From: Asaia prunellae JCM 25354
Lineage (GTDB): Bacteria; Pseudomonadota; Alphaproteobacteria; Acetobacterales; Acetobacteraceae
Length of the DNA: 64,000 bases
Reading direction: 5' to 3'
Assembly: GCF_000613885.1 (NCBI RefSeq)
Contig: NZ_BAJV01000013.1
Location: forward strand, 1 to 64,000
Shown here: positions 17,974 to 26,192 of the stretch, one piece after another
How positions within the stretch are numbered: position 1 is the stretch's first letter
Layout of the letters: each line of letters opens with the position of its first letter
Notes under the pieces: model-generated
Databases searched by the model: none
What the model was told of the DNA's origin: nothing
Seen by the model: only the letters and a program-made list of their open reading frames with translations
Program-made: the position numbers and the translations under genes

Positions 17974-18400
17974 TTTCGATTACACCCTGCGACTGATTGT
18001 CGGAGCCGTCTGCTGTCAGCTCTCTCTACCAGCCTTTGCTGCACCTGTTACAGCGGTTATCCGTAATATACCGGATGACACAGGCACCATTCTCGTCGCT
18101 CTTTGTACGGAAAATGAATTTCTCGATCCACATTGCCGTTATAATGCCCAGATCAAATCCGGCGCGCCTGAAGTCAGTGTGCGCTTTGCCGATATTCCGG
18201 CAGGAATCTATGCAGTCCAAGCCTTTCAGGACCGTAATGGTGACGGTAAACTGAACCGTACTTTCATCGGAATACCACGAGAGCCGATCGGATTTTCCCG
18301 AAATCCCAGACTGCGATACGGACCACCAAGCTTCGATGAGTGCGCCGTTGAAATAACTCCGGGGGGCGGTACCATCACATTAGACCTTATCACTCACTGA
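17963..18400 (+). CDS. secreted DUF2141 protein
   Basis: A 145-residue protein with a signal peptide ending near LPAFA-APV. The mature part reads as DUF2141: VRFADIPAGIYAVQAFQDRNGDGKLNRT and GIPREPIGFSRNPR. The DXNXDGXL stretch resembles a calcium-binding loop. Function is unknown. The start ATG 17963 follows GGGACG and overlaps the glycosyltransferase end, so it is the last cistron of the carotenoid operon, suggesting a role in export or periplasmic handling of the pigment; that is inference. Confidence 0.85.
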   Translation: MRHNFDYTLRLIVGAVCCQLSLPAFAAPVTAVIRNIPDDTGTILVALCTENEFLDPHCRYNAQIKSGAPEVSVRFADIPAGIYAVQAFQDRNGDGKLNRTFIGIPREPIGFSRNPRLRYGPPSFDECAVEITPGGGTITLDLITH

Positions 18401-18641
18401 ATTGGGCCGAATAGAAACAGATTCCGGGCTTGCGGTAGCCTGACTGCCTGAGTTGCTGAAAGAATGTGTGTTTTACCATAATCGACCGTGCAGAAATGCA
18501 TCTTGTTCTACTCGCTAGGCCTTTTGTGTTCCAAGAGGGCAAGATGACACAGCTCTCAGGCAAACAGCATGGTTTTTCCGGTAATAATCATGGCAGATGA
18601 ACCCGAAAACCAATGATCTGGGCCGTGGGTCCAGATTTTCG

Positions 18642-19004
18642 TCATTCCCAGGAAGCAGGGGTAGAGGACGAACATTTCTCAAGAATGAGGGCTGGTTTAT
18701 CATTTGAGAGCGTATGACCATGCTCAATATAGACATGACCATCCCTGCCTACAGCAGTTACGGTACGAAGACGGCCACCCACCAACTCGACTTTGACGTT
18801 CATCTGGGGGTGCCCCGTCGTGATAATACTGAAAGTCAGGGAATGTGTATCGAGTTGATGCGCGTCACGAACCATATCTCTTATCCATATCGTTCGACCA
18901 TCAAATGTAACGGTATGATAAACCCCGTCGGGAGAGATATCACAAGCAGTTCGGAGATTTACCAATGATGCCAGCTTCTGACAATCAGGAGACCAAATTC
19001 CCAA
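18642..19004 (-). pseudogene. hypothetical protein, apparently 5'-truncated next to an IS element
   Basis: A 120-codon frame with protein-like composition (SPDGVYHTVTFDGRTIWIRD, LTFSIITTGHPQMNVKVELV, VTAVGRDGHVYIEHGHTL). It opens with TTG right after a stop codon and has no ribosome site. The IS5-type remnant begins about 107 bases further upstream. I do not recognise the family. The likeliest reading is the C-terminal part of a gene whose 5' end was lost in the rearrangement that left the IS fragment. Confidence 0.4.
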
Positions 19005-19110
19005 TTAGATCTACATTATTGAAAACAGATAATAGATCAGAAACTGTCACGGAGAAGTACCCAACGCTTATTGAAAATCAATTTACTATAAACGTTGTTA
19101 TCATATGATG

Positions 19111-19760
19111 CCCTAGGCTCAGGACTGATTGATTTGGGTGGGTAGATCTGTTTCAGGCTTTGCAAGGAGACTGAAGATGAGCGACCTGTACTGGCTGACG
19201 GACGAGCAGATGGCGCGTCTGGAGCGCTTTTCCATGGGGCCATGGCAGGCCGCGCGTTGATGACCGGCGTGTATTGAGCGGGATCATCTTCGTGAACCGC
19301 AACGGGCTGCGCTGGCGGGATGCTCCGCAAGAGTGTAGCTCGCATAAGACGCTCTACAATCGCTGGAAACGTTGAGGCGGCATGGGGATCTTTGCCCGGA
19401 TGATGGATGGTCTGGCGACCGGCAGACTGGATTACCAGACGATCATGATGGACGCGACCCACCTGAATGCGCACCGCAAGATGGCTCCTGGCTGATCGCG
19501 GCTATGATACCAACTGGTTCAGGGACAGGCTGGAGGAAACGGGGATCAGACCCTGCATTCCAGGCCGGAGATCCCGCACGACGCCCGTGAATTACGACAA
19601 ACGCCAATACCGGCGCCGCAATTGTATCGAGATCATGTCCGGCCGGCTCAAGGACTGGAGGCGCGTCGCCAAACGCTACGACAGATGCCCGACCGTCTTC
19701 TTCTCAGCCGTCTGCCTCGCCGCTACCGTCATGTTCCGGCTATGTGTCCTGAGCCTAGGG
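19111..19760 (+). mobile_element. IS5-family insertion sequence remnant (IS1031/IS12528-like)
   Basis: Perfect 15-bp terminal inverted repeats (ccctaggctcaggac at 19111-19125 and its complement at 19746-19760) enclose a broken transposase on the plus strand. The transposase text starts at ATG 19177 (MSDLYWLTDEQMARLERF) and shows VNRNGLRWRDAPQE, then MMDATHLNAHRKMA, and jumps to ADRGYDTNWFRD and YRRRNCIEIMSGRLKDWRRVA. It has several stops and frame changes. The middle of the DDE domain is absent, so the 650-bp element is shorter than a complete IS of this group (about 0.9 kb). No target-site duplication is evident. Confidence 0.85.
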
Positions 19761-20172
19761 TAATCTAACCTTGCCAGGTTCAACCAAACTTTATCAAATA
19801 ATAAATAAATATTATCACTGATATTAAATATACTTATTTAGTATTGATGATAATACGAATAATTTCCAATGTCATATTTAGAGTTAATGATATGTTTGTT
19901 TTAATCTTGGATCGTCCTGTCAGCTTATGGTTATTGTAGGTATTGATCTGGATCATTCCCGGTCCGAATAGATCGCAGACCCCTATGTAACCCAACATTA
20001 TATTTCACAGAAGCATTGTGTGTTTTTCGAGACCAAAAAATCTTCTTGGGCCAGTCGGTACCTTAAATGATTTGTCTGATAAAATAATCTTTTTGTATTT
20101 CCGTTTTGTGAAAGTTTTGTGATATAAAAATTTCAAAGATCTGCCAATCCCACAGTTAAAGGATATTGCTGA
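19761..20172. other. AT-rich intergenic region with an FNR-like site
   Basis: No convincing gene in this 412-base stretch. Base composition drops sharply here to the AT-rich island that follows. One near-palindromic site, ttgatctggatcat at 19943-19956, matches the FNR-type pattern TTGAT-N4-ATCAA at 9 of 10 defined positions. It lies 217 bases before the cytidylyltransferase start. Confidence 0.45.
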
Positions 20173-20625
20173 ATGGTTACAGTTGTTACTTATGGTACCT
20201 TTGATCTTTTCCATGTAGGTCACGTTCGCCTACTTAAGCGAGCGAAAATGCTCGGGGACCGCCTTTTGGTGGGAGTATCAACTGATGAGTTCAATAAAAA
20301 GAAAAATAAAAAATCTGTAAATTCATTTGAGGAACGCTGTGAAATACTTTCGTCTTGTCAGTACGTTGATGGTACCTTTCCGGAAACAGATTGGGAGCAA
20401 AAAAGAATTGATATAACTAAGTATAATATTAATATTTTTACTATGGGTGATGACTGGGTAGGTGAGTTCGATTTTCTTGCAGATATATGTCAAGTTATGT
20501 ATTTGCCTAGAACAGAAGGAATATCGACAACCTTCTTGAAAAACAATATTGCGACAAACTTTTCATATTCTATTGAGAACTCTTTTCATGAAAAAGCAAT
20601 AGACAAAGTAATAGCAAATTATTAA
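20173..20625 (+). CDS. tagD: glycerol-3-phosphate cytidylyltransferase
   Basis: A 150-residue nucleotidyltransferase making CDP-glycerol from CTP and glycerol-3-phosphate. The family core is complete: TYGTFDLFHVGHVRLLKRA with the HXGH motif (residues 15-18), VGVSTDEFN, FEERCEIL, FTMGDDWVGEFD and the signature RTEGISTT (about 113-120). Coding sequence is about one third GC, unlike the carotenoid and copper genes on either side, and rare-looking A/T-ending codons dominate. The next gene begins 20 bases later and looks like a user of CDP-glycerol. The pair is flanked by IS remnants, which points to horizontal acquisition. Confidence 0.93.
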   Translation: MVTVVTYGTFDLFHVGHVRLLKRAKMLGDRLLVGVSTDEFNKKKNKKSVNSFEERCEILSSCQYVDGTFPETDWEQKRIDITKYNINIFTMGDDWVGEFDFLADICQVMYLPRTEGISTTFLKNNIATNFSYSIENSFHEKAIDKVIANY

Positions 20626-20645
20626 TTTTATTTCGAGAGATTATC

Positions 20646-21917
20646 ATGAAAAAAAATTCTGATTCTATTGACCTTATATTCTTCGCTGCGGAAGAGAAAG
20701 ATCTCATGAGCCTTCGCCCCATCTGGGAAGAGGCTTGCATAATAAAAAATGATGCCCAATTAATTTTGATCTCCAAAGAAAGTAAAGATTGCGTAAAAGA
20801 ATTAGAAACATTAATTACCTCTAAATTTCCTGTAATAGTGTGTGCATCTCCAGGTAGAAGTGTAGAGATGTTAAATATTATTCGCCCACGCTGGAGCTAT
20901 ATTCTTATAGGAGTAGAGCACGGTATATCTCCATTCAAATCGTTTACTCATAGTGAAGCATTTCTTACGTATGATTATTATTTCGCTCCAAGCCTAATGT
21001 GGCTTGAGCGTCTTCAGCGCCTCTATCCCGAAGAAAAATTAAAATTTCGTCTTGGTGATTATCCTAAGGCAAGAGAATTTCAGAGTATTGAGAATGACAC
21101 ATCAGATGATATTGTCGATCTGAATATTGTTGTTATTTTCTCTTGGGGCCTACGCAGAGAGGCAATAATCACTCTTCCTGATATGGAAAACATAACTTAC
21201 CTTCTGCATCCATCTCAGACCGAACTTAATATTGATAATTTTTTTAATAAAGCAAAGATAATAAAGTCCAATGATATCGTAACAAAAGAGATTTTGGGTA
21301 ATGCGAATCTGGTTTTCGGAGATTTGTCATCTCTAACATTCGAAATTGCACCTCACAGAAAAACATACTTGTTTATTGAACGTGAATTTTATATCGAAAA
21401 TTATGATATATCCAATGATATCATGGATCGAAATTCGGAAAATTTTGGAAAAGCTCCAGCATCTGATTACCAAATTGATCAAGCATTTGTAGTAAGTAAA
21501 GAAGATCTTATCAGATCTTTGGAAAACGGAGCTCCACCAGAAAACAATCGACCACTCGATCAGGAAACAAAATTGCTTCCTGCTATAAACAAGGATAACA
21601 ATATAAAAAGTTCTTTATCTATAGTTGATATAGTCAGAGAAAATGAGGAAAAATTGAAAGGGTCCTCAATTCAGGACTACCGGGTGTCTAGCATAACATT
21701 TATACATGATGCATATCAAAAAATACTTGGAAGAGCTCCAGATCCAGGAGGAATCAAGCATTACGTGGAATTTTTGTCAAAGACGAATCAGCCTCTGCTT
21801 GTAGCAGCACTAAGTATTATGTTGGATCTGGCAAAGAGCAAAGAAGCAAAGCAGTATGGAGAAATATTAGATAGAACATGGCCTATCATTGACTTTAGCC
21901 CCTTCAACTCGCGTTAA
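20646..21917 (+). CDS. CDP-glycerol glycerophosphotransferase-like protein with C-terminal DUF4214
   Basis: A 423-residue protein. The N-terminal 300 residues resemble the TagB/TagF glycerophosphotransferase fold: YILIGVEHGISPFKSFTHSEA (split), YYFAPSLMWLERLQ, SWGLRREAIITLPD, LLHPSQTEL and the donor-binding GDLSSLTFEIAPHRKTYLFI. A linker rich in polar residues leads to a DUF4214 module at about residues 350-410 (FIHDAYQKILGRAPDPGGI). DUF4214 is a small helical repeat often attached to secreted or surface proteins and glycosyltransferases. With the cytidylyltransferase just upstream it probably transfers glycerol phosphate onto a surface glycan. The acceptor cannot be inferred. Strongly AT-rich. 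Confidence 0.75.
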   Translation: MKKNSDSIDLIFFAAEEKDLMSLRPIWEEACIIKNDAQLILISKESKDCVKELETLITSKFPVIVCASPGRSVEMLNIIRPRWSYILIGVEHGISPFKSFTHSEAFLTYDYYFAPSLMWLERLQRLYPEEKLKFRLGDYPKAREFQSIENDTSDDIVDLNIVVIFSWGLRREAIITLPDMENITYLLHPSQTELNIDNFFNKAKIIKSNDIVTKEILGNANLVFGDLSSLTFEIAPHRKTYLFIEREFYIENYDISNDIMDRNSENFGKAPASDYQIDQAFVVSKEDLIRSLENGAPPENNRPLDQETKLLPAINKDNNIKSSLSIVDIVRENEEKLKGSSIQDYRVSSITFIHDAYQKILGRAPDPGGIKHYVEFLSKTNQPLLVAALSIMLDLAKSKEAKQYGEILDRTWPIIDFSPFNSR

Positions 21918-21999
21918 ATATTAACCCCTTCATCACTGGCATTAATAAGAAACCTTGACATTGTGATTTACAGGATGCCGAACCGGGCGGGAGGCATCC

Positions 22000-22680
22000 G
22001 AATGGGCGGGGCATTAGTGTTGCGTGAGGATTACGATGCGGCGGTACTGCGTGCTCTGGCGCTGGCGCCGATCTAGGATGTGCTTCACGCGGAGACGCGG
22101 TACGACTGGCAGGGACAGATCGGCAGATTGTGCGGGACTAGGTGGTGCGTTTCAACGCCGAGGGCCCTGATGGCGTGCGGGATCATCATGGGGCGGTGTC
22201 GTTACCCGCCTGACACCAGCCATGTTGGAAGCCTGATGCGCCCGATCGAGGACGACCCGATCGCTGCCGTGCATGGGATGGTGCGCTGGCGGCGGGCTGA
22301 TCTGGGGCAATGACTTTATGAGCAATTCGGCGTCTTTCTTTCGCGCAGCCAGCTGAGCGCTGTTATCGGGGGCCTCGATTTCCGCCTTCTGACGGGACGT
22401 CCCCGGCACCATGCCTAGGATCCCGAGGCCTAGAACCTTTTTAAAAGCTTCCCCGACGTCATAGCCGGGATGCCGGGCCCGGCATTCCGGCAAGGCCATC
22501 GAACTCTGGTGGGGCGACGAGGCGAGGATCGGTCAGAAAACGAAGCTGACGCGTCGCTGGGCCAGGTGCGGCACCCGTCCATGCGTGCCTGCTGATCAGC
22601 GCACACGTTCGGCCTAGATTTTCGGAGTGATCTGTCCGGCGCTGGGCACATGGGCTTTAACAAACAGGAGTTGGTATAAC
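22000..22680 (+). mobile_element. IS630-family transposase remnant
   Basis: Translating the plus strand in changing frames gives recognisable IS630 transposase text. From 5' to 3' it reads LREDYDAAVLRALALAP, RQIVRD-stop-VVRFNAEGPDG, LYEQFGVFLSRSQLSAVI, RPRHHA-stop-DPEA, FPDVIAG, then a region corresponding to the catalytic-domain start. Multiple stops and frame changes make it a fossil. The C-terminal catalytic half appears to be missing. No terminal repeats were found. Boundaries are approximate. Confidence 0.7.
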
Positions 22681-22682
22681 GA

Positions 22683-22904
22683 CGTTATGAAGACAGGCAT
22701 CATTCCCTCGGTCGTTATGCGATGATGCGCGTTGCCGGTAATACGGACAATCTTGAACTAGAATCCCTCTATCTTTATCGCAACTGGCTGCCGCAAAGCG
22801 GCGAAGAAGTCAGGGATTTTCCGCTATATTGTTAGAGGATCAAATTTCTCTAGGATGTTCCGGAATACGAAGTCGTAGCAGAGCTTTTTCCGCTCCTGAA
22901 ATAG
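22683..22904 (+). pseudogene. GyrI-like/AraC effector-binding domain fossil
   Basis: One continuous frame with two TAG stops (22833 and 22851 approximately) encodes HSLGRYAMMRVAGNTDN, then LYRNWLPQSGEEVRDFPLY and after the stops DVPEYEVVAELFPLLK. The order GRYA-x-x-R-V, WLPxSGxExRD and the final E-L-x-P-L-K match the end of GyrI-like small-molecule-binding domains, alone or at the C-terminus of AraC regulators. There is no start and no upstream part, so this is a truncated, dead gene next to the IS630 remnant. Confidence 0.55.
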
Positions 22905-22980
22905 TTAGAAAAACACAATTATAAATTTATTATAGTATTTGTTTTACAAATCATAGCTATTTGATGTCTATTTTTATCTA

Positions 22981-25341
22981 TTAAGTATTGCGTCGGGACC
23001 GCCAGCGGTTGAGTAGCAGTGAATTACTCACGACCGAAACAGAGCTGAGCGCCATGGCTCCGCCTGCAATAGCAGGACTGAGGAACCCGCAGGCAGCGAG
23101 GGGGATTGCTGCAAGATTGTAGCCGAAAGCAAAGAAAAGATTTTGTTTTATCTTTCTTACGGTCGCACGTGAGAGCGAAAGCGCATCCTGAATGGCACGC
23201 AAGTCCGGGCTCATCAGTACCAGATCAGCCGTTTCCATAGCGGCTGCTGATCCTGACCCTATCGCAATGCTGATATCAGCCGCAGCAAGCGCAGGTGCGT
23301 CATTGATCCCGTCACCTGTCATCCCGACTACCTGTCCGGGTCCACGCAATGCTTCTATGGCCGCGACCTTTCCCTCCGGGCGAAGTCTGGCAGAGACCTG
23401 ATTGATACCTGCTTGTGACGCGATTGAATCGGCTGCTTCCTGACTATCACCCGTAAGCATCACGGACCGGATATCCTGTTCGTGCAACCAACTGATCATG
23501 GCCTTGGCTTCAGGGCGCATCTGGTCAGCAAGCGTGATTGTCCCGAGAAAAACATCATTCCGTGCTACAAGAGCCTGCGTAACGGCTCCATGTGGTAGAG
23601 TGGCCTGACTCAGCCCGATGCTCTCCTCTCGCAGATAATCCTGCGTGCCGATCAGGTAGCGATCACTTCCCTGCCAGGCTTCAATTCCCTTGCCTGGCAC
23701 AGCGCGGAAACGCTCCAGCTGCATTGAACGCCCTATATCTCGTGCCCTCGCTTCCTCAACGATTGCCCGGCCAAGCGGATGTTCGGAATTTGCCTCCAAT
23801 GCGGCAGCAATCGTCAGCAGCTCTTCGGTTGTCAGGCCAGAAGCTGGCACGATGTCACACACAGCTGGTGCGCCGAGTGTAATGGTACCTGTCTTGTCAA
23901 ATGCCAGCACAGTCAGGCGGCAGGCTCTTTCCAGTGCTTCGGCGTTACGGAAGAGAATGCCGGCAGAGGCCGCCTTGCCGGTACCCACCATGAGGGCGGT
24001 AGGTGTTGCGAGTCCGAGTGAACATGGGCAGGCAATAACCAGCACTGATATAGCGGAAACAAGGCTCCAGCCTGCACTGGCTGTTACATACCATCCGATC
24101 ACGAAGGTCAGTAATGCGATAACGATGATGGCTGGAACGAAAATTGCCGATACCTGGTCAGCCAGCCTCTGTATCGGTGCCTTGGAACCCTGAGCCCGTG
24201 AAACCAGCGCCACGATACGCGCCAGCGCTGTTTCACTTCCCAGAGCGGTCGCACGAGCGCGTAATACACCTGTCGTATTCAGGGTTCCTGCATAGACTGT
24301 ATCGCCTGTGCGGCGAAACACGGGGGTGGCCTCACCAGTCAGCATGGATTCATTGATCTCGGTTTCGCCATCAATAACTTCACCATCGACCGGCACGACC
24401 TCACCGGGTTTAAGCAGAAACACATCTCCCGGTCTCAGCGAAGCAACCGGACAAATGACAATCTGCTCTCCTTCGACACGATTGGCTGTTTCCGGTCTGA
24501 GACCGAGTAGCGCCTCCAGACCAGAAGCCGCCTTGCGCCGTGCGCGCTCTTCTAGCAGGCGCCCGACAGAGACCAGAAAGATAACAAAGGCACCGGCCTC
24601 AAAATAGACAGGCTGATCCAGATCAAAGAGCGTAACAGAAAGGCTGAAGCCATAGGCAATGCTCGTCCCGAGACAGACAAGCACGTTCATGTTGGCCGAT
24701 CCCGTGCGCAGAGCATGCCATGCACTGCGATAGAAGTGACGGGCCGAGTAGAATTGTATAACCGACGCGCAGAAACACTGTAACCAGAGCGGAACCAGAG
24801 CGTGCCTCCCGAAGGCCATGCCGGTCATCTCGACAACAAACGGCAAGCAGAAAACAGCTGCCACGACGAGATCAACCAGTGCCCGACGATGCTCGGAGGG
24901 AGCCTTCAGGGTTTTCTGCTGCTCCTGCAGGAGCACCGCCGAGAAACCAGCCTTTTCAACTGATCTGATAAGATCTGAATCAGTGATTGTCCCGGACAGG
25001 CTCTGGATATGTGCCTGCCCGGTTGCCAGATTAACAGATGCAGTTACACCGGGAAGACGGTTGAGTATTTTCTCGATACGCGTTGAACATGCGGCGCAAC
25101 TCATGCCGGTTATTTCGAGCGCAGTTTCGCGATGCGCCAGACCAAAACCGGTCTTTTCCACGATTTTCTCTATGGCAGCCAGGTCGGGAGCATCCGAAGC
25201 TCGCCTGATGACGGCGCGCGACGAAGCGAAATTAACACTGGCTTCGAGGTCCATCTGGCGATTGAGCATTTTCTCAAGTCTGGCTGCGCACGCTGCACAG
25301 CTCATGCCGGTCACTTCGAGATCGAAAATCTGGACAGACAT
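22981..25341 (-). CDS. copA: copper-exporting P1B-type ATPase CopA
   Basis: A 786-residue Cu(I)-transporting ATPase of the inner membrane. Two N-terminal HMA domains each keep the CXXC site (GMSCAACAARLEK, GMSCAACSTRIEK). They are followed by about eight membrane segments including the CPC ion site (VIACPCSLGLATP), the phosphorylated Asp in AFDKTGTIT, the TGE loop (SMLTGEATP) and the hinge MTGDGINDAPALAAAD. The C-terminal VVSNSLLLNRWR text is typical. It pumps cytosolic copper to the periplasm. ATG 25341 follows a GAGG site. It lies 87 bases downstream of copZ on the same strand. Confidence 0.96.
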   Translation of the reverse strand: MSVQIFDLEVTGMSCAACAARLEKMLNRQMDLEASVNFASSRAVIRRASDAPDLAAIEKIVEKTGFGLAHRETALEITGMSCAACSTRIEKILNRLPGVTASVNLATGQAHIQSLSGTITDSDLIRSVEKAGFSAVLLQEQQKTLKAPSEHRRALVDLVVAAVFCLPFVVEMTGMAFGRHALVPLWLQCFCASVIQFYSARHFYRSAWHALRTGSANMNVLVCLGTSIAYGFSLSVTLFDLDQPVYFEAGAFVIFLVSVGRLLEERARRKAASGLEALLGLRPETANRVEGEQIVICPVASLRPGDVFLLKPGEVVPVDGEVIDGETEINESMLTGEATPVFRRTGDTVYAGTLNTTGVLRARATALGSETALARIVALVSRAQGSKAPIQRLADQVSAIFVPAIIVIALLTFVIGWYVTASAGWSLVSAISVLVIACPCSLGLATPTALMVGTGKAASAGILFRNAEALERACRLTVLAFDKTGTITLGAPAVCDIVPASGLTTEELLTIAAALEANSEHPLGRAIVEEARARDIGRSMQLERFRAVPGKGIEAWQGSDRYLIGTQDYLREESIGLSQATLPHGAVTQALVARNDVFLGTITLADQMRPEAKAMISWLHEQDIRSVMLTGDSQEAADSIASQAGINQVSARLRPEGKVAAIEALRGPGQVVGMTGDGINDAPALAAADISIAIGSGSAAAMETADLVLMSPDLRAIQDALSLSRATVRKIKQNLFFAFGYNLAAIPLAACGFLSPAIAGGAMALSSVSVVSNSLLLNRWRSRRNT

Positions 25342-25428
25342 GAGCCTCGGTTCCTGATATCCGTTAGATTGCGATACTATTGCAGGCTGAGATCTGTTTT
25401 CATCCGGAACTCCCAGCCCGGTGGCGTC

Positions 25429-25644
25429 TCAGCAGCGGACGACGTCGAAACCGGTTTCTTCGATGACTGTCTCGATCGCGCTTCTCGGTACCGGTTTCGT
25501 ACCACAGGTTACATCGACCGCACCGGTCTCATGACTGGCACTGACGCTCTCCACGCCCGGAATTTCCGACAGGTTCTTTTGCAGCTTGCTGGAGCAGCCG
25601 CCACAGGACATACCTTCTACCTTGAAATGCAATACGTCACTCAT
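25429..25644 (-). CDS. copZ: CopZ-type copper chaperone (HMA domain)
   Basis: A 71-residue single heavy-metal-associated domain with the copper-binding GMSCGGCSSKLQ motif and a C-terminal IETVIEETGFDV. Such proteins carry Cu(I) in the cytosol and hand it to the CopA ATPase encoded just downstream. ATG 25644 has GGAGAAA 8-10 bases upstream, making it preferable to an in-frame ATG five codons earlier. Its promoter must lie in the short divergent region shared with the small secreted protein at 25753, a natural place for a copper-responsive operator, although I could not identify one. Confidence 0.9.
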   Translation of the reverse strand: MSDVLHFKVEGMSCGGCSSKLQKNLSEIPGVESVSASHETGAVDVTCGTKPVPRSAIETVIEETGFDVVRC

Positions 25645-25752
25645 GATGTTTTTCTCCACTGGCCCATGAGAGCCAATAGTTAGGCATCAAAGCTGTTGCA
25701 ATCAACTCGCAGCTCTGAGACAGTGGGGAAGTTTCACAACCATAAGGGGCTC

Positions 25753-26130
25753 ATGCTGAGGTCGCGTCGTTATTTTGTGATCGTTCTTCTTACGACGTTC
25801 TGCCTTGCTCTGCGCGGCATTCTGCCCGCACAGGCAGCGCGTTCTGCATGCGATCACAATCATGCCGTCCCGCAACAAGTCAGTATGGTCGGTTCAAACT
25901 GTATGACGCATGAGAAGATACCTGTGCATCATACTACGCATGAGCATGGCTGTAGTGGCTGCCTGCCCTCGCCTTCCTGCCTTTCAGGCTTTGCAGCGCC
26001 GAGTATCAGCGGACTTGCCACACCGTTTGCAAGTGTTCGCACGGGATTCGAAATAACGCGCAGCTTTGCCCTTGACGGATGCAGATCTCCCCCTGACCCG
26101 AGACCGCCCAGAAATTACCTGACGCTCTGA
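25753..26130 (+). CDS. small secreted His/Cys-rich protein of the copper locus
   Basis: A 125-residue protein with a signal peptide (VIVLLTTFCLALRGILPAQA) and a mature part with clustered potential metal ligands: CDHNHAV, THEKIPVHHTTHEHGCSGC and CLPSPSC. No family is recognised with certainty; the arrangement recalls short copper-induced periplasmic proteins of DUF2946 or CopL type. It starts 109 bases from the divergent copZ and precedes the multicopper oxidase by 62 bases, so copper binding or sensing in the periplasm is a reasonable inference. AAGGGGC lies ahead of ATG 25753. Confidence 0.7.
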   Translation: MLRSRRYFVIVLLTTFCLALRGILPAQAARSACDHNHAVPQQVSMVGSNCMTHEKIPVHHTTHEHGCSGCLPSPSCLSGFAAPSISGLATPFASVRTGFEITRSFALDGCRSPPDPRPPRNYLTL

Positions 26131-26192
26131 CCTCCCATGGCCGCAGCATGTCTGCCAGGCCATGTCCTGTTCATCCGCTCAGGATCCGTTTC

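Noticed and set aside
19108-19763. Target-site duplication of the IS5-type element
   Set aside because: The three bases on the left (atg) and right (taa) differ, so no duplication can be claimed.
20005-20223. Minus-strand 72-codon frame ahead of the cytidylyltransferase
   Set aside because: AT-rich DNA readily gives such frames; it overlaps the start of a certain gene and has no family resemblance.
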